Positions 25,061 through 35,201 of a stretch of 64,000 nt of DNA are shown piece by piece. Numbering within the stretch: position 1 is the first letter of the stretch; the number at the start of each line of letters is the position of its first letter. The position numbers and the translations under genes are program-made. The DNA is taken from contig JAEOUA010000011.1 in assembly GCA_016839555.1 (NCBI GenBank), positions 124,001 through 188,000 on the forward strand. Direction: 5' to 3'. This DNA is from Promethearchaeota archaeon (GTDB taxonomy: Archaea > Asgardarchaeota > Lokiarchaeia > Sigyniarchaeales > SOKP01). The notes below the pieces were generated by a model. The model ran no database searches. It was not told the DNA's origin and worked only from the letters and a program-made list of their open reading frames with translations.

Positions 25061-26056
25061 TTATTTTAATCCGAAAGATTCTTTCAACAATCTTTCATCC
25101 TGTTTTCCAACAGTTATCGTCTTTCCCGTTTTAATATTATTTACGGTATATATTGCGGGAGCAAACAATCCTGGATCTATTTTATAGAAATCATATTCCG
25201 ATTCCTTAAAAATTACATTAAAAGGTTGTCCATAGCTTGAAGAAGTACTTGCCGGTGCTTTTTGAAGAAGTTCAAACAATTCTGCCTCTTTTTCTTTATC
25301 TGCTTTAATTGTATAAAATGTTTGACCAACTGCAAACATAGCATCATTAGGTGGCCCCATTGCCGCGAAATCATCTTTAGCAACTGGTGCGACAGGCACA
25401 GTTCCATAGCCATCTTGAATAACTTCTAATGGAAAATGAATTTCATGTAATTTATGAATACCAGTTTCAACAATTCTAGCAGCAACTTGAATAGAGCCAG
25501 TAAGGCATGCAGTTGGTGCACATACAGCATATGTATCACTCACATCGACTTTACATTTTTCGGCAACTAATTCCATAACCTCCTCATTAGGTAATTTAGG
25601 GGTTTCGAATACTAGGACTGCACAATTTGAATCATCTTGGTATTCGATCTCATTAAATAATTTTTCAACTCTACTTTTCGCTCTCGCTGGACCCGAACCT
25701 AAAGACTGAAAGATGGTCTTTTTTTTCATTTCTCCATCTTTTTCCACTTCTTTTTTGATTTTTATACTCCATCCTGCTAATTGGGAGGCCATACAAGAGA
25801 TAATGGGAAATGAAGTATATACGTTAACGCTTGGTAAAAAATAAGTGTCTAGAGTATAAGTTGAAAATTCTACATTACCTAATCCCCCCATACATATCTC
25901 TCCAACCAGTTTTCCACCTTCCCAAGAAGCATTTTTCATACTCAACAAAGTTGCCCCGTTTTGCAATGTATGAACTTCTGCACCATAAAGATCTTTATGA
26001 TCTATTATTTTTTGAACAATATTTTTAGCTAAATCATTAACTTTTACGTGATGCAT
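25061..26056 (-). CDS. mch: Methenyl-tetrahydromethanopterin cyclohydrolase
   Basis: The enzyme interconverts N5-formyl- and methenyl-tetrahydromethanopterin in the archaeal C1 branch. At 331 aa it has the normal length. Family segments are present: TLQNGATLLSMKNASWEGG near the start, CMGGLGNVEFSTY, QLAGWSIK, GSGPARA, ASCLTGSIQVA-like CAPTACLTGSIQVAARI, and APVAKDDFAAMGPPNDAMFAV. It is a single gene divergent from the RecJ-like gene. With ftr and mtd it covers three consecutive steps. The direction (CO2 fixation or formyl oxidation) cannot be read from sequence. Confidence 0.95.
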   Translation of the reverse strand: MHHVKVNDLAKNIVQKIIDHKDLYGAEVHTLQNGATLLSMKNASWEGGKLVGEICMGGLGNVEFSTYTLDTYFLPSVNVYTSFPIISCMASQLAGWSIKIKKEVEKDGEMKKKTIFQSLGSGPARAKSRVEKLFNEIEYQDDSNCAVLVFETPKLPNEEVMELVAEKCKVDVSDTYAVCAPTACLTGSIQVAARIVETGIHKLHEIHFPLEVIQDGYGTVPVAPVAKDDFAAMGPPNDAMFAVGQTFYTIKADKEKEAELFELLQKAPASTSSSYGQPFNVIFKESEYDFYKIDPGLFAPAIYTVNNIKTGKTITVGKQDERLLKESFGLK

Positions 26057-26276
26057 CTATTATATTTCACCAATTTTTTTCTATTTATAACTTTTTAACA
26101 TTTTATCATTATTAAAATTTTTATAAATATAACAGTTCCAATTAAAAGTCTATTGATTTAATTAATGATACATTTTTATATTTCTTTTAAAAAAATTTAT
26201 GATATTTTATAGTTTTAGATTAATTTATTAATAAATATTTAGGAAAAAAAGTTTAAACATCCAAAGATTTTAAATT

Positions 26277-27788
26277 ATGGAAATGAATTCTATCTCAGAT
26301 AATTTTGAACAATTCTTCTCGGATTTTATCCAAATAAAACAATTTTTCTATGAGAATTATAACAAGAGTGAAAGTCCAGTGAAAATTTATACTCATTTAG
26401 ATGCTGATGGATTATCTTCCGGTGCTATTCTTGGTAAAGCACTATATCGCGAAAATATTCCTTTTCAAATTACTGTTATAAAACAATTAGAACGAGAAGA
26501 AATAAAGAAAATTGTTGCTCAAAGTGAGAAATTTAATAATTTTATAATATTTTCTGATTTTGGAAGTGGTCAATATTCCGTTCTCAAAGAATTATTAAAA
26601 AATCCCTTTATTATTTTGGATCACCATCTTCCTCAAGGAATTGCCAATAAAGATGAAATAGATGCATTGGAGGAAATTTACCTCGAAACTAAGCAGTGGC
26701 AAATTAATCCATACTTCTATGGGTTTGATGGTTCTAGTGAGATATCTGGATCGGGGGTATGCTACTATTTTACAAAATGCATTAATAAGAATAATAAGGA
26801 TCTTTCAGCAATCGCGCTTATTGGAGCTAATGGTGATGTACAAAATAAAGGACTTAATAAATCATTCACAGGAGTCAATGCAAAGATCCTTGAAGATGCT
26901 AAGGAAAGTAATTTAATCCAAGTTGTTGATGATATCAATTTTTCCCCAATTAGACCTTTAAATGAAGCATTAGCTTATTCTTCTGATATTAATTTGCCCG
27001 GTTTGAGCGGTGATGTAAATAAAAGTCTAAAATTTCTAAAAAAGCTTGGTATTTTAATGGAAAAACCTGACGGAACCATTAAAACTTTATTAGATTTAAA
27101 TCAATCTGAAAAACAAAAAATAACTTCAGCCATTATCGAATATGCTTCCTTGAAATTAAATATTGAACCCTATGAGATTCTTAATAACTTAATTGTAAAT
27201 AGATATTTATTAATAAATGAAGAAATGGGCTCTGAATTGCATGATATTAATGAGTTTTCACATTTATTAAATGCTTGTGGACGTTCTAATAATGCTTCAA
27301 TTGGAATTGCTATTGCGATGGGTGATAGAGAAAAAGCCTATCGACAAGCTCAAGAAAATCTTGCAGCATATAAAAAATCTCTTTCAGAGGCACTTTTATG
27401 GGTTAAAAAGGAGGATATAATACAAGAACTAGATTCTATCCAATATTTTTATGGTGAGGATATCATTCCAGAGACGATCATTGGTACCGTATGCTCGATG
27501 TTGATTTATGATGAGAGTAAAATAATTAAAAAAAGTAAACCGCTCTTTGGGTATGCAAAAAGAAAGGATGAACGCGTTTATAAAATTTCTGCAAGGGCTC
27601 ATGAGTCAATTGTAGAAAAAGGTGTGAATTTATCTGAGGCAATAAGAGAAGCATTACAACTCTCTAATCTAAACGCATTAGGAGGAGGTCATCCTCCCGC
27701 AGCAGGTACCACAGTTCCAATTGATAAAATTGATTTGTTTATTTCTAATTGTAATAAAGTTATAAAACAACAATTAGAAGAAAATTAA
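26277..27788 (+). CDS. RecJ-like DHH/DHHA1 phosphoesterase
   Basis: The 503 aa protein has the DHH-superfamily metal motifs: IYTHLDADGLSSGAILG near residue 39, IIFSDFGSG near residue 90, FIILDHH near residue 112 and ANGDVQNKG near residue 182. The DHHA1 domain ends with LNALGGGHPPAAGTTVP (GGGHxxAAG). Archaeal members act as single-strand nucleases, some bound to GINS at the replisome; which branch this belongs to is not certain. The stop overlaps the stop of the convergent beta-CASP gene by four bases. Confidence 0.85.
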   Translation: MEMNSISDNFEQFFSDFIQIKQFFYENYNKSESPVKIYTHLDADGLSSGAILGKALYRENIPFQITVIKQLEREEIKKIVAQSEKFNNFIIFSDFGSGQYSVLKELLKNPFIILDHHLPQGIANKDEIDALEEIYLETKQWQINPYFYGFDGSSEISGSGVCYYFTKCINKNNKDLSAIALIGANGDVQNKGLNKSFTGVNAKILEDAKESNLIQVVDDINFSPIRPLNEALAYSSDINLPGLSGDVNKSLKFLKKLGILMEKPDGTIKTLLDLNQSEKQKITSAIIEYASLKLNIEPYEILNNLIVNRYLLINEEMGSELHDINEFSHLLNACGRSNNASIGIAIAMGDREKAYRQAQENLAAYKKSLSEALLWVKKEDIIQELDSIQYFYGEDIIPETIIGTVCSMLIYDESKIIKKSKPLFGYAKRKDERVYKISARAHESIVEKGVNLSEAIREALQLSNLNALGGGHPPAAGTTVPIDKIDLFISNCNKVIKQQLEEN

Positions 27789-29092
27789 ATTTTATATACT
27801 TCTCCATCCTCTGGCGCGACAGAATTGAAACCTTTTTCTGCTAATTGTTTAGCAAAAGTAATTGTCGCCTTATTATCTCCGTGAACGCAGAAGATTTCTT
27901 TTGAATTATTATTAAAATTTAAACTATCGATATAATTATGAAGTTCCTCTCCATCTGAATGACTGGAAAAATCATAATGCTTTATTTCACATTTGGCTTT
28001 AATGTTAATATCATAGTCGATATATGGATAGCTATGATGCTCTTTAAATTGAAAAATGCCCTCATCAAGCAATTGTCGTCCAGGAGTTCCTTCAACTTGA
28101 TACCCAATTAAAAAAATTGCTGAAGAGGGATCCTTTAATATAGGTCGTATATATTCCATAGCAGCGCCTCCTTTAAGCATCCCAGAAGGAGATACAATTA
28201 CACCATTAGATTTTTTTGCATATAATCTTTTTCTTCTACGATTTACAAAGTTCACATTTCTCATAGCCTTTCTATAATTATTTTTATTTTTTAATGAGTT
28301 GGGATAATCAAAATAGATTTTGGAAATTAAAGTTGCCAATCCATCAAGAAACAATTTCCCTTTATAATGATATTTATCTAAAATCATCAATGCTTCTTGA
28401 GATCGAGCAACACCAAACGCAGGAACTAAAACCTTACCTCCATTTTCAATGATATTTATGGTTCTCTCTACAAATTCTCTCTCAAGAGCAGCACGTGGAG
28501 GGTGTGCGCGTAATGCATAGGTTGATTCCATTATCGCAACATCAATTTCAGGAATATCATTAGGATTAGCTGAGTCTACGAGATTAGTTTTGATAGTATT
28601 TATATCTCCGGAATAAAATATCCGTTTTCCATCAACCTCAACTATAATTGAAACACTTCCTGGGACATGACCTGCATCATAAAAAGTAATATAAAACTTG
28701 GGGGCAATTTTTTGTTTAATACCGTTCTCAAGAAACTGTGAATATCTTATTAATTCATTAATTTCTTTTTTACCAAAAGGATATGGATAACTAGAGACTT
28801 TTAGCATATCATAAATAAGTTTTTCCACAATTTCTAACGTAACGGCATTTGTAAATAAAGGCGGTTTATTTCCATTCAAATAAAGAAATGGTAAAGCCCC
28901 AGAATGATCAATATGACAGTGGGTCAGTGCTACAGCTTTAAGACGAGATAAATTTGCTGCAATTGGCATCCTGTCCTCTTCATTAAAGCGTACTCCATAA
29001 TCAAGCACACATTGATCTCCTTGATTTGATTCTATTAGTATTGCAGATCTGCCAACTTCTCTACAGCTTCCAAGAAAGGATATCTTAACCAT
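27785..29092 (-). CDS. Beta-CASP metallo-beta-lactamase RNase (aCPSF2-like)
   Basis: The 435 aa protein carries the zinc motif ALTHCHIDHSGALP near residue 57 (HxHxDH), then DAGHVPGS near residue 135 and FYSGDINT. The beta-CASP insert includes IMESTYALRAHP and VLVPAFGVARSQEALMIL, and the final histidines lie in HYDFSSHSDG and CVHGD. It lacks N-terminal KH domains, which fits aCPSF2 rather than aCPSF1. It is predicted to process or degrade RNA from the 5' end. It is convergent and overlapping by four bases with the RecJ-like gene. Confidence 0.88.
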   Translation of the reverse strand: MVKISFLGSCREVGRSAILIESNQGDQCVLDYGVRFNEEDRMPIAANLSRLKAVALTHCHIDHSGALPFLYLNGNKPPLFTNAVTLEIVEKLIYDMLKVSSYPYPFGKKEINELIRYSQFLENGIKQKIAPKFYITFYDAGHVPGSVSIIVEVDGKRIFYSGDINTIKTNLVDSANPNDIPEIDVAIMESTYALRAHPPRAALEREFVERTINIIENGGKVLVPAFGVARSQEALMILDKYHYKGKLFLDGLATLISKIYFDYPNSLKNKNNYRKAMRNVNFVNRRRKRLYAKKSNGVIVSPSGMLKGGAAMEYIRPILKDPSSAIFLIGYQVEGTPGRQLLDEGIFQFKEHHSYPYIDYDINIKAKCEIKHYDFSSHSDGEELHNYIDSLNFNNNSKEIFCVHGDNKATITFAKQLAEKGFNSVAPEDGEVYKI

Positions 29093-29319
29093 AAAAAATA
29101 TACCTAATAAAATAAAGTTGAATTTTAATTCGAATTCTAATGTTATAAATAATTTATTAAAGAATAATTTTTCGATTGATGGGTCTAAAAATCTGCCTAT
29201 AAATAGAATTAGAGATAATTTTTTTCATCAATTTTTTAATATTGAATTTGAAAAAATTAAAAAAATCTTTTTCTTTATTTTAAAGAAAGAATTAAATAAA
29301 ACTATTATAAAATATATGG

Positions 29320-30198
29320 ATGAAAATGAGATTAAAAAGTAATGAAGATCAGGCAAAAATTGGAATTATAGGAGGTACAGGTTCGGATATTGAGCTGGAA
29401 AATGCTGAAGATATGAAAATATATACTCCTTATGGAAGACCTTCAGATATAATTAAGATTGGGTCTTTTAAAGGCAAAAAGGTAGCATTTTTATCAAGAC
29501 ATGGGACTGGACATGTAATTCCCCCTCATAAATTAAATTTCCGTGCTAATATTTGGGCGTTAAGTGAGCTTGGGGCAAAAATTATCATCTCTCCTTCTGC
29601 CGTAGGTTCTTTACGAAAAGAGCACCATAAGGGAAAATTTTTTTTAGTTGATCAATACATAGATAGAACTAAGAAACGATTTGATACTTTTTATGAGGGA
29701 GGACAAGTTTGCCATATCTCTCAGGAAGATCCCTATTGTTCCTATTTAAATAATCTTTTTTATGAAACTGGTTCTACAATTGAAGGACTTGATATTCAAA
29801 ATGGAGGTACCTATGTGTGCATTGAAGGTCCGAGATTTTCAACTAGAGCGGAATCAAAGATGTTTCGACAATGGGGAGGTGATATCATAGGAATGACGAC
29901 GTATCCAGAGGTGGTGCTTGCGTCTGAAAAACAAATTTGCTACTGTTGCATTGCAAGTGTAACTGATTTGGATGTCTGGGCGGGTGAATGCAAGAATTGT
30001 GGTGTGGTGGAATACGGGGAATCTTGTCCAAATTGCGGTGGACCTGTCCAAAAACTTGCGGTTGATGTGACTGAAATATTAGAAACAATGGAAGAAAATG
30101 CCAAACATCTAAAAAAATTATTAGAAATTACTATCCCTAAAATTGATACTGAACGAGATTGTGGATGTCACCATTCACTAACAGGAGCTCTCTTATAA
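29320..30198 (+). CDS. Methylthioadenosine/methylthioinosine phosphorylase with zinc-ribbon insert
   Basis: The 292 aa enzyme belongs to the purine nucleoside phosphorylase II family, which cleaves 5'-methylthioadenosine (or inosine) with phosphate in methionine salvage. Visible family parts: IGIIGGTGSDIELEN at the start, FLSRHGTGHVIPPHKLNFR, ISPSAVGSLR, YVCIEGPRFSTRAES, DIIGMTTYPEVVLA, and the C-terminal DCGCHHSLTGALL with its CxC motif. Between VTDLDVW and the helix VDVTEILETMEENAKH sits ECKNCGVVEYGESCPNCGG, two CxxC pairs resembling a zinc ribbon, absent from the versions I know. The start could also be the second ATG (29326). Phosphate-site residues are kept, so activity is likely. Confidence 0.85.
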   Translation: MKMRLKSNEDQAKIGIIGGTGSDIELENAEDMKIYTPYGRPSDIIKIGSFKGKKVAFLSRHGTGHVIPPHKLNFRANIWALSELGAKIIISPSAVGSLRKEHHKGKFFLVDQYIDRTKKRFDTFYEGGQVCHISQEDPYCSYLNNLFYETGSTIEGLDIQNGGTYVCIEGPRFSTRAESKMFRQWGGDIIGMTTYPEVVLASEKQICYCCIASVTDLDVWAGECKNCGVVEYGESCPNCGGPVQKLAVDVTEILETMEENAKHLKKLLEITIPKIDTERDCGCHHSLTGALL

Positions 30199-30289
30199 TT
30201 TCTCCCATTCTTTTTCTTTAATCATCTTATTATTTATTTTTTAATAAAAATTATCCATTTTTTAAGGCTTTAATAGATAGGATTAAAAT

Positions 30290-31336
30290 TTATTGCTTAG
30301 ACTTTCGTGGGATTCTTTCATCTACAGGAAGTAATTTTCTGAATTCTTTATGTGGTTCCGTTTGGTACCAATAAGCTGTGCTACTCCAATCATCAGAGCG
30401 CTGGTTAGCATGTCCATGCTCAATTTTAACTTGTATATTTTTATGAAAATAAATCGGATCTTCAATATGATATCTATAATAGCTAATATGGCCACTCCAA
30501 TTTTCTCCACCAGGTAAAGTTACTCCAAAATAAGGAGAACAATAAAATTGTGAAGGGCACCAAGCGCCACAAAAATAATCTTCTGTACCGGTGCCATATA
30601 AAATTGTTTCTCCGTCGTCAATAATAATATAATCATCGCCTTCCCCTGGCCAATTTAGTTTTTTAGTTTTAAATAAATTATAGATATCTAAATGCATCCC
30701 CACATAATGACCCTCTCCCTCTGCCTCTAAAACTACATAATCTTCTTCATGGCTTATATTTTTCTTTAAGAAAAATTCAATTTTTTTTTTATTTTCATAT
30801 ATATTTCCTCGGCACGGATTTTCTCGATGCCATGTTGCATGAAATCTCCCATAATCTTTGTCTAGTTCTTTAAGTTCTTCATAATCTATATAATAATATA
30901 CTATCATTAGGTCTTTGGATTCATTTTCAAGCTCGATTTTTGCACGTTGAGAAAAAGGCATGGGAAAAAAACAATTAAAGCCCTTTCCATCCTCTGGACC
31001 ATTGGAAAAAGGAAGACTCCAGAAATTAACCGTTTTCCCGTGTCCAATACCAAAAAAATCGCCAATAGGTACCTCAACCGAGGGGTTTTTTTCACTGTCC
31101 CACCATATTCGAAGCACTGCTTTTCGAAGATAATCAGGATCAGGGCAAGCAAGAGTCATCCAGATATGTTTTATTAATCCAGCTCCTTGAATGTCGCAAA
31201 TTTGATAAGATTCATAAGATTTAATTGGAACATTGTCCATATTAGCCCCAGTTTTATCATAACTAGAAACTCTCTTTCTTTTTACATTTTTTTTAATTTT
31301 TGCTAATTCTTCCAAGGAATTATATCCAAAATTCAT
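30290..31336 (-). CDS. GH172 (DUF2961) glycoside hydrolase-like protein
   Basis: The 348 aa protein has the DUF2961/GH172 signature: VSSYDKTGANMDNVP near the N-terminus, GLIKHIWMTLACPDPDYLRKAVLRIWWD, VEVPIGDFFGIGHGKT, and ILYGTGTEDYFCGAW containing a conserved glutamate. The jelly-roll fold family includes alpha-fructofuranosidases and arabinofuranosidases. There is no signal peptide, so it probably acts on imported sugars. It is the last gene of a minus-strand series LarA - GPH transporter - GH172 with gaps of about 120 bases, suggesting a sugar-use cassette. Confidence 0.85.
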   Translation of the reverse strand: MNFGYNSLEELAKIKKNVKRKRVSSYDKTGANMDNVPIKSYESYQICDIQGAGLIKHIWMTLACPDPDYLRKAVLRIWWDSEKNPSVEVPIGDFFGIGHGKTVNFWSLPFSNGPEDGKGFNCFFPMPFSQRAKIELENESKDLMIVYYYIDYEELKELDKDYGRFHATWHRENPCRGNIYENKKKIEFFLKKNISHEEDYVVLEAEGEGHYVGMHLDIYNLFKTKKLNWPGEGDDYIIIDDGETILYGTGTEDYFCGAWCPSQFYCSPYFGVTLPGGENWSGHISYYRYHIEDPIYFHKNIQVKIEHGHANQRSDDWSSTAYWYQTEPHKEFRKLLPVDERIPRKSKQ

Positions 31337-31459
31337 TTTTCTATACCTTTCATTCTAATTAATATTAAATTATTATTAGAAAAGTATTAAAAAAAATTAA
31401 CTCCCATCACATTAAAAATGAAAATCAATAATATAATAATAATTAAGAAAGAAAAAAGG

Positions 31460-32866
31460 TTATAAATTTAATTCTTTCAATTTCGCTTTAATCTCTTTTG
31501 TTCTTTCAGGAGTTAAATTATAAATTATTATAAATAATACTAATCCTATTAAGGTCAAAACCATAGGAATGAATGCGGTGTGTAATCTAATTCCAAATTT
31601 AGCCAAGTCTGATTGAGTGGTTAAGGCAGCATTAAATCCCGTAAGTTCATGCACAATTGCAAAAATTAAGCCTTGAGCAATTAAGGCAAATCTATTAAAG
31701 AACGCATATACTCCCATAAATGCTCCCTCTAAATGGAGCTTTGAATCGAGAACTGCTTCATCGATAGCGTCTGCCATAACTGGGTTTCGACCAATTCTTA
31801 ATGCACCGCCGCCAATACCCAAAAGAATTGCCGAAATTGTCATCCAAAGGAGGCTCTGAACAAACATAAATGGTAATAAAAAGATTGTGTTTAAAAACAC
31901 ACCTATTATTAACATCCTACGGTTATTATTTATTTTCTCGGAAAAAATTAACCATGGCCCAAGCGATATCAAAGCCCCTAATAAGAATCCCGCTAAAATA
32001 AAAATAGAGACTTCTGCTTCCGTTTCCAACACATATTTAGTTACATATTGAATAGATGCCGTTAAACTTGCTCCGATAATTGAATCTAAGAAAAAAATCA
32101 CGATGACCATAAGAAAATTTTTATGCTTTAATACAATCTTAATGCAATTCCAAAATGAAATCTGCTCCTTATATTCTTGCTGCTCCCTTATATATCGTTC
32201 TTTAAGAAGTTCTGATTCTTTATGACCCGGTATGAGTGTAAGAAAGATAACCAGATTTATTATTACGAATATCCACGCCATACTTGTATAAGATCCTCTG
32301 TCTCCATACTCTATTAGCATGGGAGGGATGATAAATCCCACAGCAGTTCCTACCAATGATAATGCCATTCGAATACCACCGGATCTCCTTCGTTGCTTAT
32401 CGGTTTTGAATTTGTCTGGATAAAGAGCAAAATGATTCAATGAACTTAATGTAAAAAAAAACTCATAAGAGCACGTGGTTATTAAAATCCATGCGAAATA
32501 AATCCACGCCCCTTCAACAGGATCAAGGTAAGGCGGACTGAATATTACTGCAAGTAATAAAATTGCAGGCACAGTACCAATCATAACCATGGGAAATCTC
32601 TTTCCATACTTTTTCCAAAATCTATTTGGGCGGTCCGTGAGATATCCTACTAGGGGGTCATTAGCAGAATTCCAAATGACGTAGAAAATATAACCCAGAG
32701 TTACGATCCAGATATTTAGCTTAACTTCTGTTTCCCAAAATAAAAAATAAAACGCGCCAAAAATACCATTAAAAACGTCATATATTAGATCTCCCATCCC
32801 AAAAGAGAACATTGACCCAAAAGATTCTTTATTTGCTTCATTAACGATTTCTTCTTTTTTTTCCAT
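31460..32866 (-). CDS. GPH-family (MFS) sugar:cation symporter
   Basis: The 468 aa membrane protein has twelve hydrophobic segments and the GPH N-terminal motif FGMGDLIYDVFNG. NSANDPLVGYLTDRPNRFWKKYGKR is the loop 2-3 signature shared with melibiose and xyloside transporters. The central loop is charged. AGAGAGG (minus strand) sits before the start. It should import a glycoside or sugar acid for the adjacent GH172 and LarA-family enzymes. A paralogue occurs at 58.8 kb beside a different set of enzymes. Confidence 0.88.
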   Translation of the reverse strand: MEKKEEIVNEANKESFGSMFSFGMGDLIYDVFNGIFGAFYFLFWETEVKLNIWIVTLGYIFYVIWNSANDPLVGYLTDRPNRFWKKYGKRFPMVMIGTVPAILLLAVIFSPPYLDPVEGAWIYFAWILITTCSYEFFFTLSSLNHFALYPDKFKTDKQRRRSGGIRMALSLVGTAVGFIIPPMLIEYGDRGSYTSMAWIFVIINLVIFLTLIPGHKESELLKERYIREQQEYKEQISFWNCIKIVLKHKNFLMVIVIFFLDSIIGASLTASIQYVTKYVLETEAEVSIFILAGFLLGALISLGPWLIFSEKINNNRRMLIIGVFLNTIFLLPFMFVQSLLWMTISAILLGIGGGALRIGRNPVMADAIDEAVLDSKLHLEGAFMGVYAFFNRFALIAQGLIFAIVHELTGFNAALTTQSDLAKFGIRLHTAFIPMVLTLIGLVLFIIIYNLTPERTKEIKAKLKELNL

Positions 32867-32985
32867 AATTTTTCCTCTCTATTAAGACCAACTTCTAAAT
32901 TAAAAAGATTTTTTGTAATAATATTTTGATGTTATTCTATTTAAGTGAATAGAAGAAGAATTAAGAAAATTTAAGGAGAAAAAAT

Positions 32986-34515
32986 TTATCTTTTTGCTAC
33001 AAATAAGGGTGGTATGCAAAAATAGGCGAGTGAACAGTGGTCAGAATAAAGGTTTCTAGCTTTATCAATAGCCTCATCTAAATTTTTCGCATACTCATAT
33101 CCCAAAACGTCTAATACATCTTTATTTTTAGCACCAGCTACTATTATTTTACCGATATTTAAGAGGCCTCTAATGCCCCAATAATATACGATTGGAGCAT
33201 GAGTAGGATGATAAGCATAATGATTTCTATATTTTTCAATATATTCTTCATTATTAAGGTATTTGCTTTCAATTTTTTTTAAATCAAAAATATCCGCTTT
33301 CTGAGTCAAAATATTATAATAAAAATCTTCATAAGAAGGATGTTGCTGAGAATCAAATATTTCATAGGCAGGATTTGCAATAATTAGAGTACCTTTTTCT
33401 TTTAATGGGGATTCTCCCTGATGCATATTGAATAAATAACCTGAAACAAGAGTGTGTAATAATAAAGGATTCATCTCAGTGCCAACATTATATGGCGTAA
33501 GATTAGGCACACCAAAAATGATTATATCGTATTTCTTTGGTATCTCCACATTCAATTGCTTATTCATAAGTTCTAAAGACTTTTTATGAGCTTCCTCAAT
33601 ATCACCTGCAAATGTATCTATTAATTGATATCCTGCTTTAAGATTCTTCCTCACATAGGTTTTAATAAATTTTGGAAAAACTCGAAATAAGGAAAGTGTT
33701 AATCTTCGCCATAAAGGAATATTATCTTGAATACCTTTTAATGGTTTGTAGATCTTACTGTAGAAGCCGCTATAGAAATTATTATTGAGCACCATTTCAA
33801 TAGTAAAGACATTAAGCTTGTCTTTAATAATATTACCCATTTCCCAAATGATTTTATGTAATTCTGATGAGGGGGGATCCATGAATGAACCTTTCATTAA
33901 TTTTTTTGGAGAGTGATGTGGAATGATTGTATTATAGCTCCCTAATCCCACTATTATAGATTTCCATCCCCCATTTAAAGGAGTGAAGCTAATATTTAAA
34001 TAAATGATCAGATCTGATTCAGTGGCAATTTTGTTTATTTCGATGTTATTGCCCCCCTTGGTTTTCCCTAATATTTTCAAATTAGCTTTATCCTCAGCAT
34101 CATGATTAAATATATGACTTTTATATTTCTTATAAATTTTTTTTCCTAATAGATGTTTTAATTCTTTTGGTTTGCACTTTCTATGCAATCCAGTGGCGCA
34201 AATAAAGTTAATATTTTCATCTTTCACGCCAATATCTTTAATATGTTTTAATACTACTTTTGCTGCTATTTGTCTAACATCTTTTTTCATAGGTGGGAGG
34301 GGAACGCTTATATCATCAAAACATATAGAAATAGTAGAATCAGAATTAATTAAATTCTTTAATTTCGATGATTTTATGGGGTTCTTAATGGCAGATTCAA
34401 TTGCGGCTTCTTCATTATCTAAAGGTGGTAACGTATCCTTTCCATAATAAATATCAATATCCTTAGGAAAATCATGGATGAATGCGTCATCACCATAAAA
34501 AATAATTTCTTTCAC
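32986..34515 (-). CDS. LarA-family nickel-pincer racemase/epimerase-like protein
   Basis: The 509 aa protein resembles lactate racemase LarA and its wider family acting on 2-hydroxy acids. SICFDDISVPLPP near residue 62 replaces the usual DDxTRPTP motif. NFICATGLHRKCKPKEL near residue 103 holds the ATGxHR motif, and NISFTPLNGGWKSIIVGLGS near residue 175 contains the lysine that carries the pincer cofactor in LarA. It is longer than LarA (about 425 aa). LarB/C/E, which make the cofactor, are not in the window. With the transporter and GH172 it may epimerise a sugar acid. Confidence 0.75.
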   Translation of the reverse strand: MKEIIFYGDDAFIHDFPKDIDIYYGKDTLPPLDNEEAAIESAIKNPIKSSKLKNLINSDSTISICFDDISVPLPPMKKDVRQIAAKVVLKHIKDIGVKDENINFICATGLHRKCKPKELKHLLGKKIYKKYKSHIFNHDAEDKANLKILGKTKGGNNIEINKIATESDLIIYLNISFTPLNGGWKSIIVGLGSYNTIIPHHSPKKLMKGSFMDPPSSELHKIIWEMGNIIKDKLNVFTIEMVLNNNFYSGFYSKIYKPLKGIQDNIPLWRRLTLSLFRVFPKFIKTYVRKNLKAGYQLIDTFAGDIEEAHKKSLELMNKQLNVEIPKKYDIIIFGVPNLTPYNVGTEMNPLLLHTLVSGYLFNMHQGESPLKEKGTLIIANPAYEIFDSQQHPSYEDFYYNILTQKADIFDLKKIESKYLNNEEYIEKYRNHYAYHPTHAPIVYYWGIRGLLNIGKIIVAGAKNKDVLDVLGYEYAKNLDEAIDKARNLYSDHCSLAYFCIPPLFVAKR

Positions 34516-34670
34516 AATTTTATATTTGGATTTCTATTCTATTTAAATCTTTAAAGAGATACATATTCTAGATATTGGATTAAATTTCGAAATAACTATA
34601 TAATTATAACGATTTTAGTAATGATAAAATAAAAAACATGGGAAAAAAAAGAAAGCGGCATATTATTTTA

Positions 34671-35201
34671 TTATTCTTCTACAGGAATTTGTACCAAGGC
34701 AAGAATATCATAGCCTTCTAATTTATCTCTTCCGTGGAGACTTCCTGTTAGCTCGATTACAAACGCAAATCCTTCCACAATTCCTCCTGCTTTTTCAACT
34801 AATCGTATTGCTGCCTTTGCTGTACCTCCCGTAGCTAGTAAATCATCAAATAATAAGACCTTTTCCCCTTTATTAATGGCATCTTGATGCATTTCAATAA
34901 TATCAGTCCCATATTCTAATTCATATTCTTCTTGATAACATTTCCAGGGCAATTTACCTTCTTTCCTTATTAAAATAAATCCCGCATCCAAAAGATAAGC
35001 AATAGCTCCACCAAATACATATCCACGGGCTTCTATTGCTGCTACTTTATCTATTCCCTTATCTTTATAATGCTCCACAATTTTATCAATCGACTCTTTA
35101 AAAGGAATTGAATTTACACAGAGAGTAGTGATATCTTTAAACTGTACTCCATCAACCGGCCAATCTGGCACATTTCTAATAAAGTCAATTAATTTAACCA
35201 T
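34671..35201 (-). CDS. apt: Adenine phosphoribosyltransferase
   Basis: The enzyme converts adenine and PRPP to AMP. At 176 aa it has the normal length. It opens IRNVPDWPVDGVQFKDITTL, typical of Apt, has AAIEARGYVFGGAIAYLL, and the PRPP loop KVLLFDDLLATGGTAKAAI near residue 114. It could recycle adenine released by methylthioadenosine phosphorylase five genes away. It is a single gene between LarA and the Rag-type GTPase, the latter divergent across 239 bases. Confidence 0.93.
   Translation of the reverse strand: MVKLIDFIRNVPDWPVDGVQFKDITTLCVNSIPFKESIDKIVEHYKDKGIDKVAAIEARGYVFGGAIAYLLDAGFILIRKEGKLPWKCYQEEYELEYGTDIIEMHQDAINKGEKVLLFDDLLATGGTAKAAIRLVEKAGGIVEGFAFVIELTGSLHGRDKLEGYDILALVQIPVEE

Noticed and set aside
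29118-29342. 74 aa ORF overlapping the start of the methylthioadenosine phosphorylase gene
   Set aside because: It is Asn/Lys/Phe/Ile-rich, reads like translated AT-rich spacer, lacks an SD, and its end overlaps the real gene by 23 bases.
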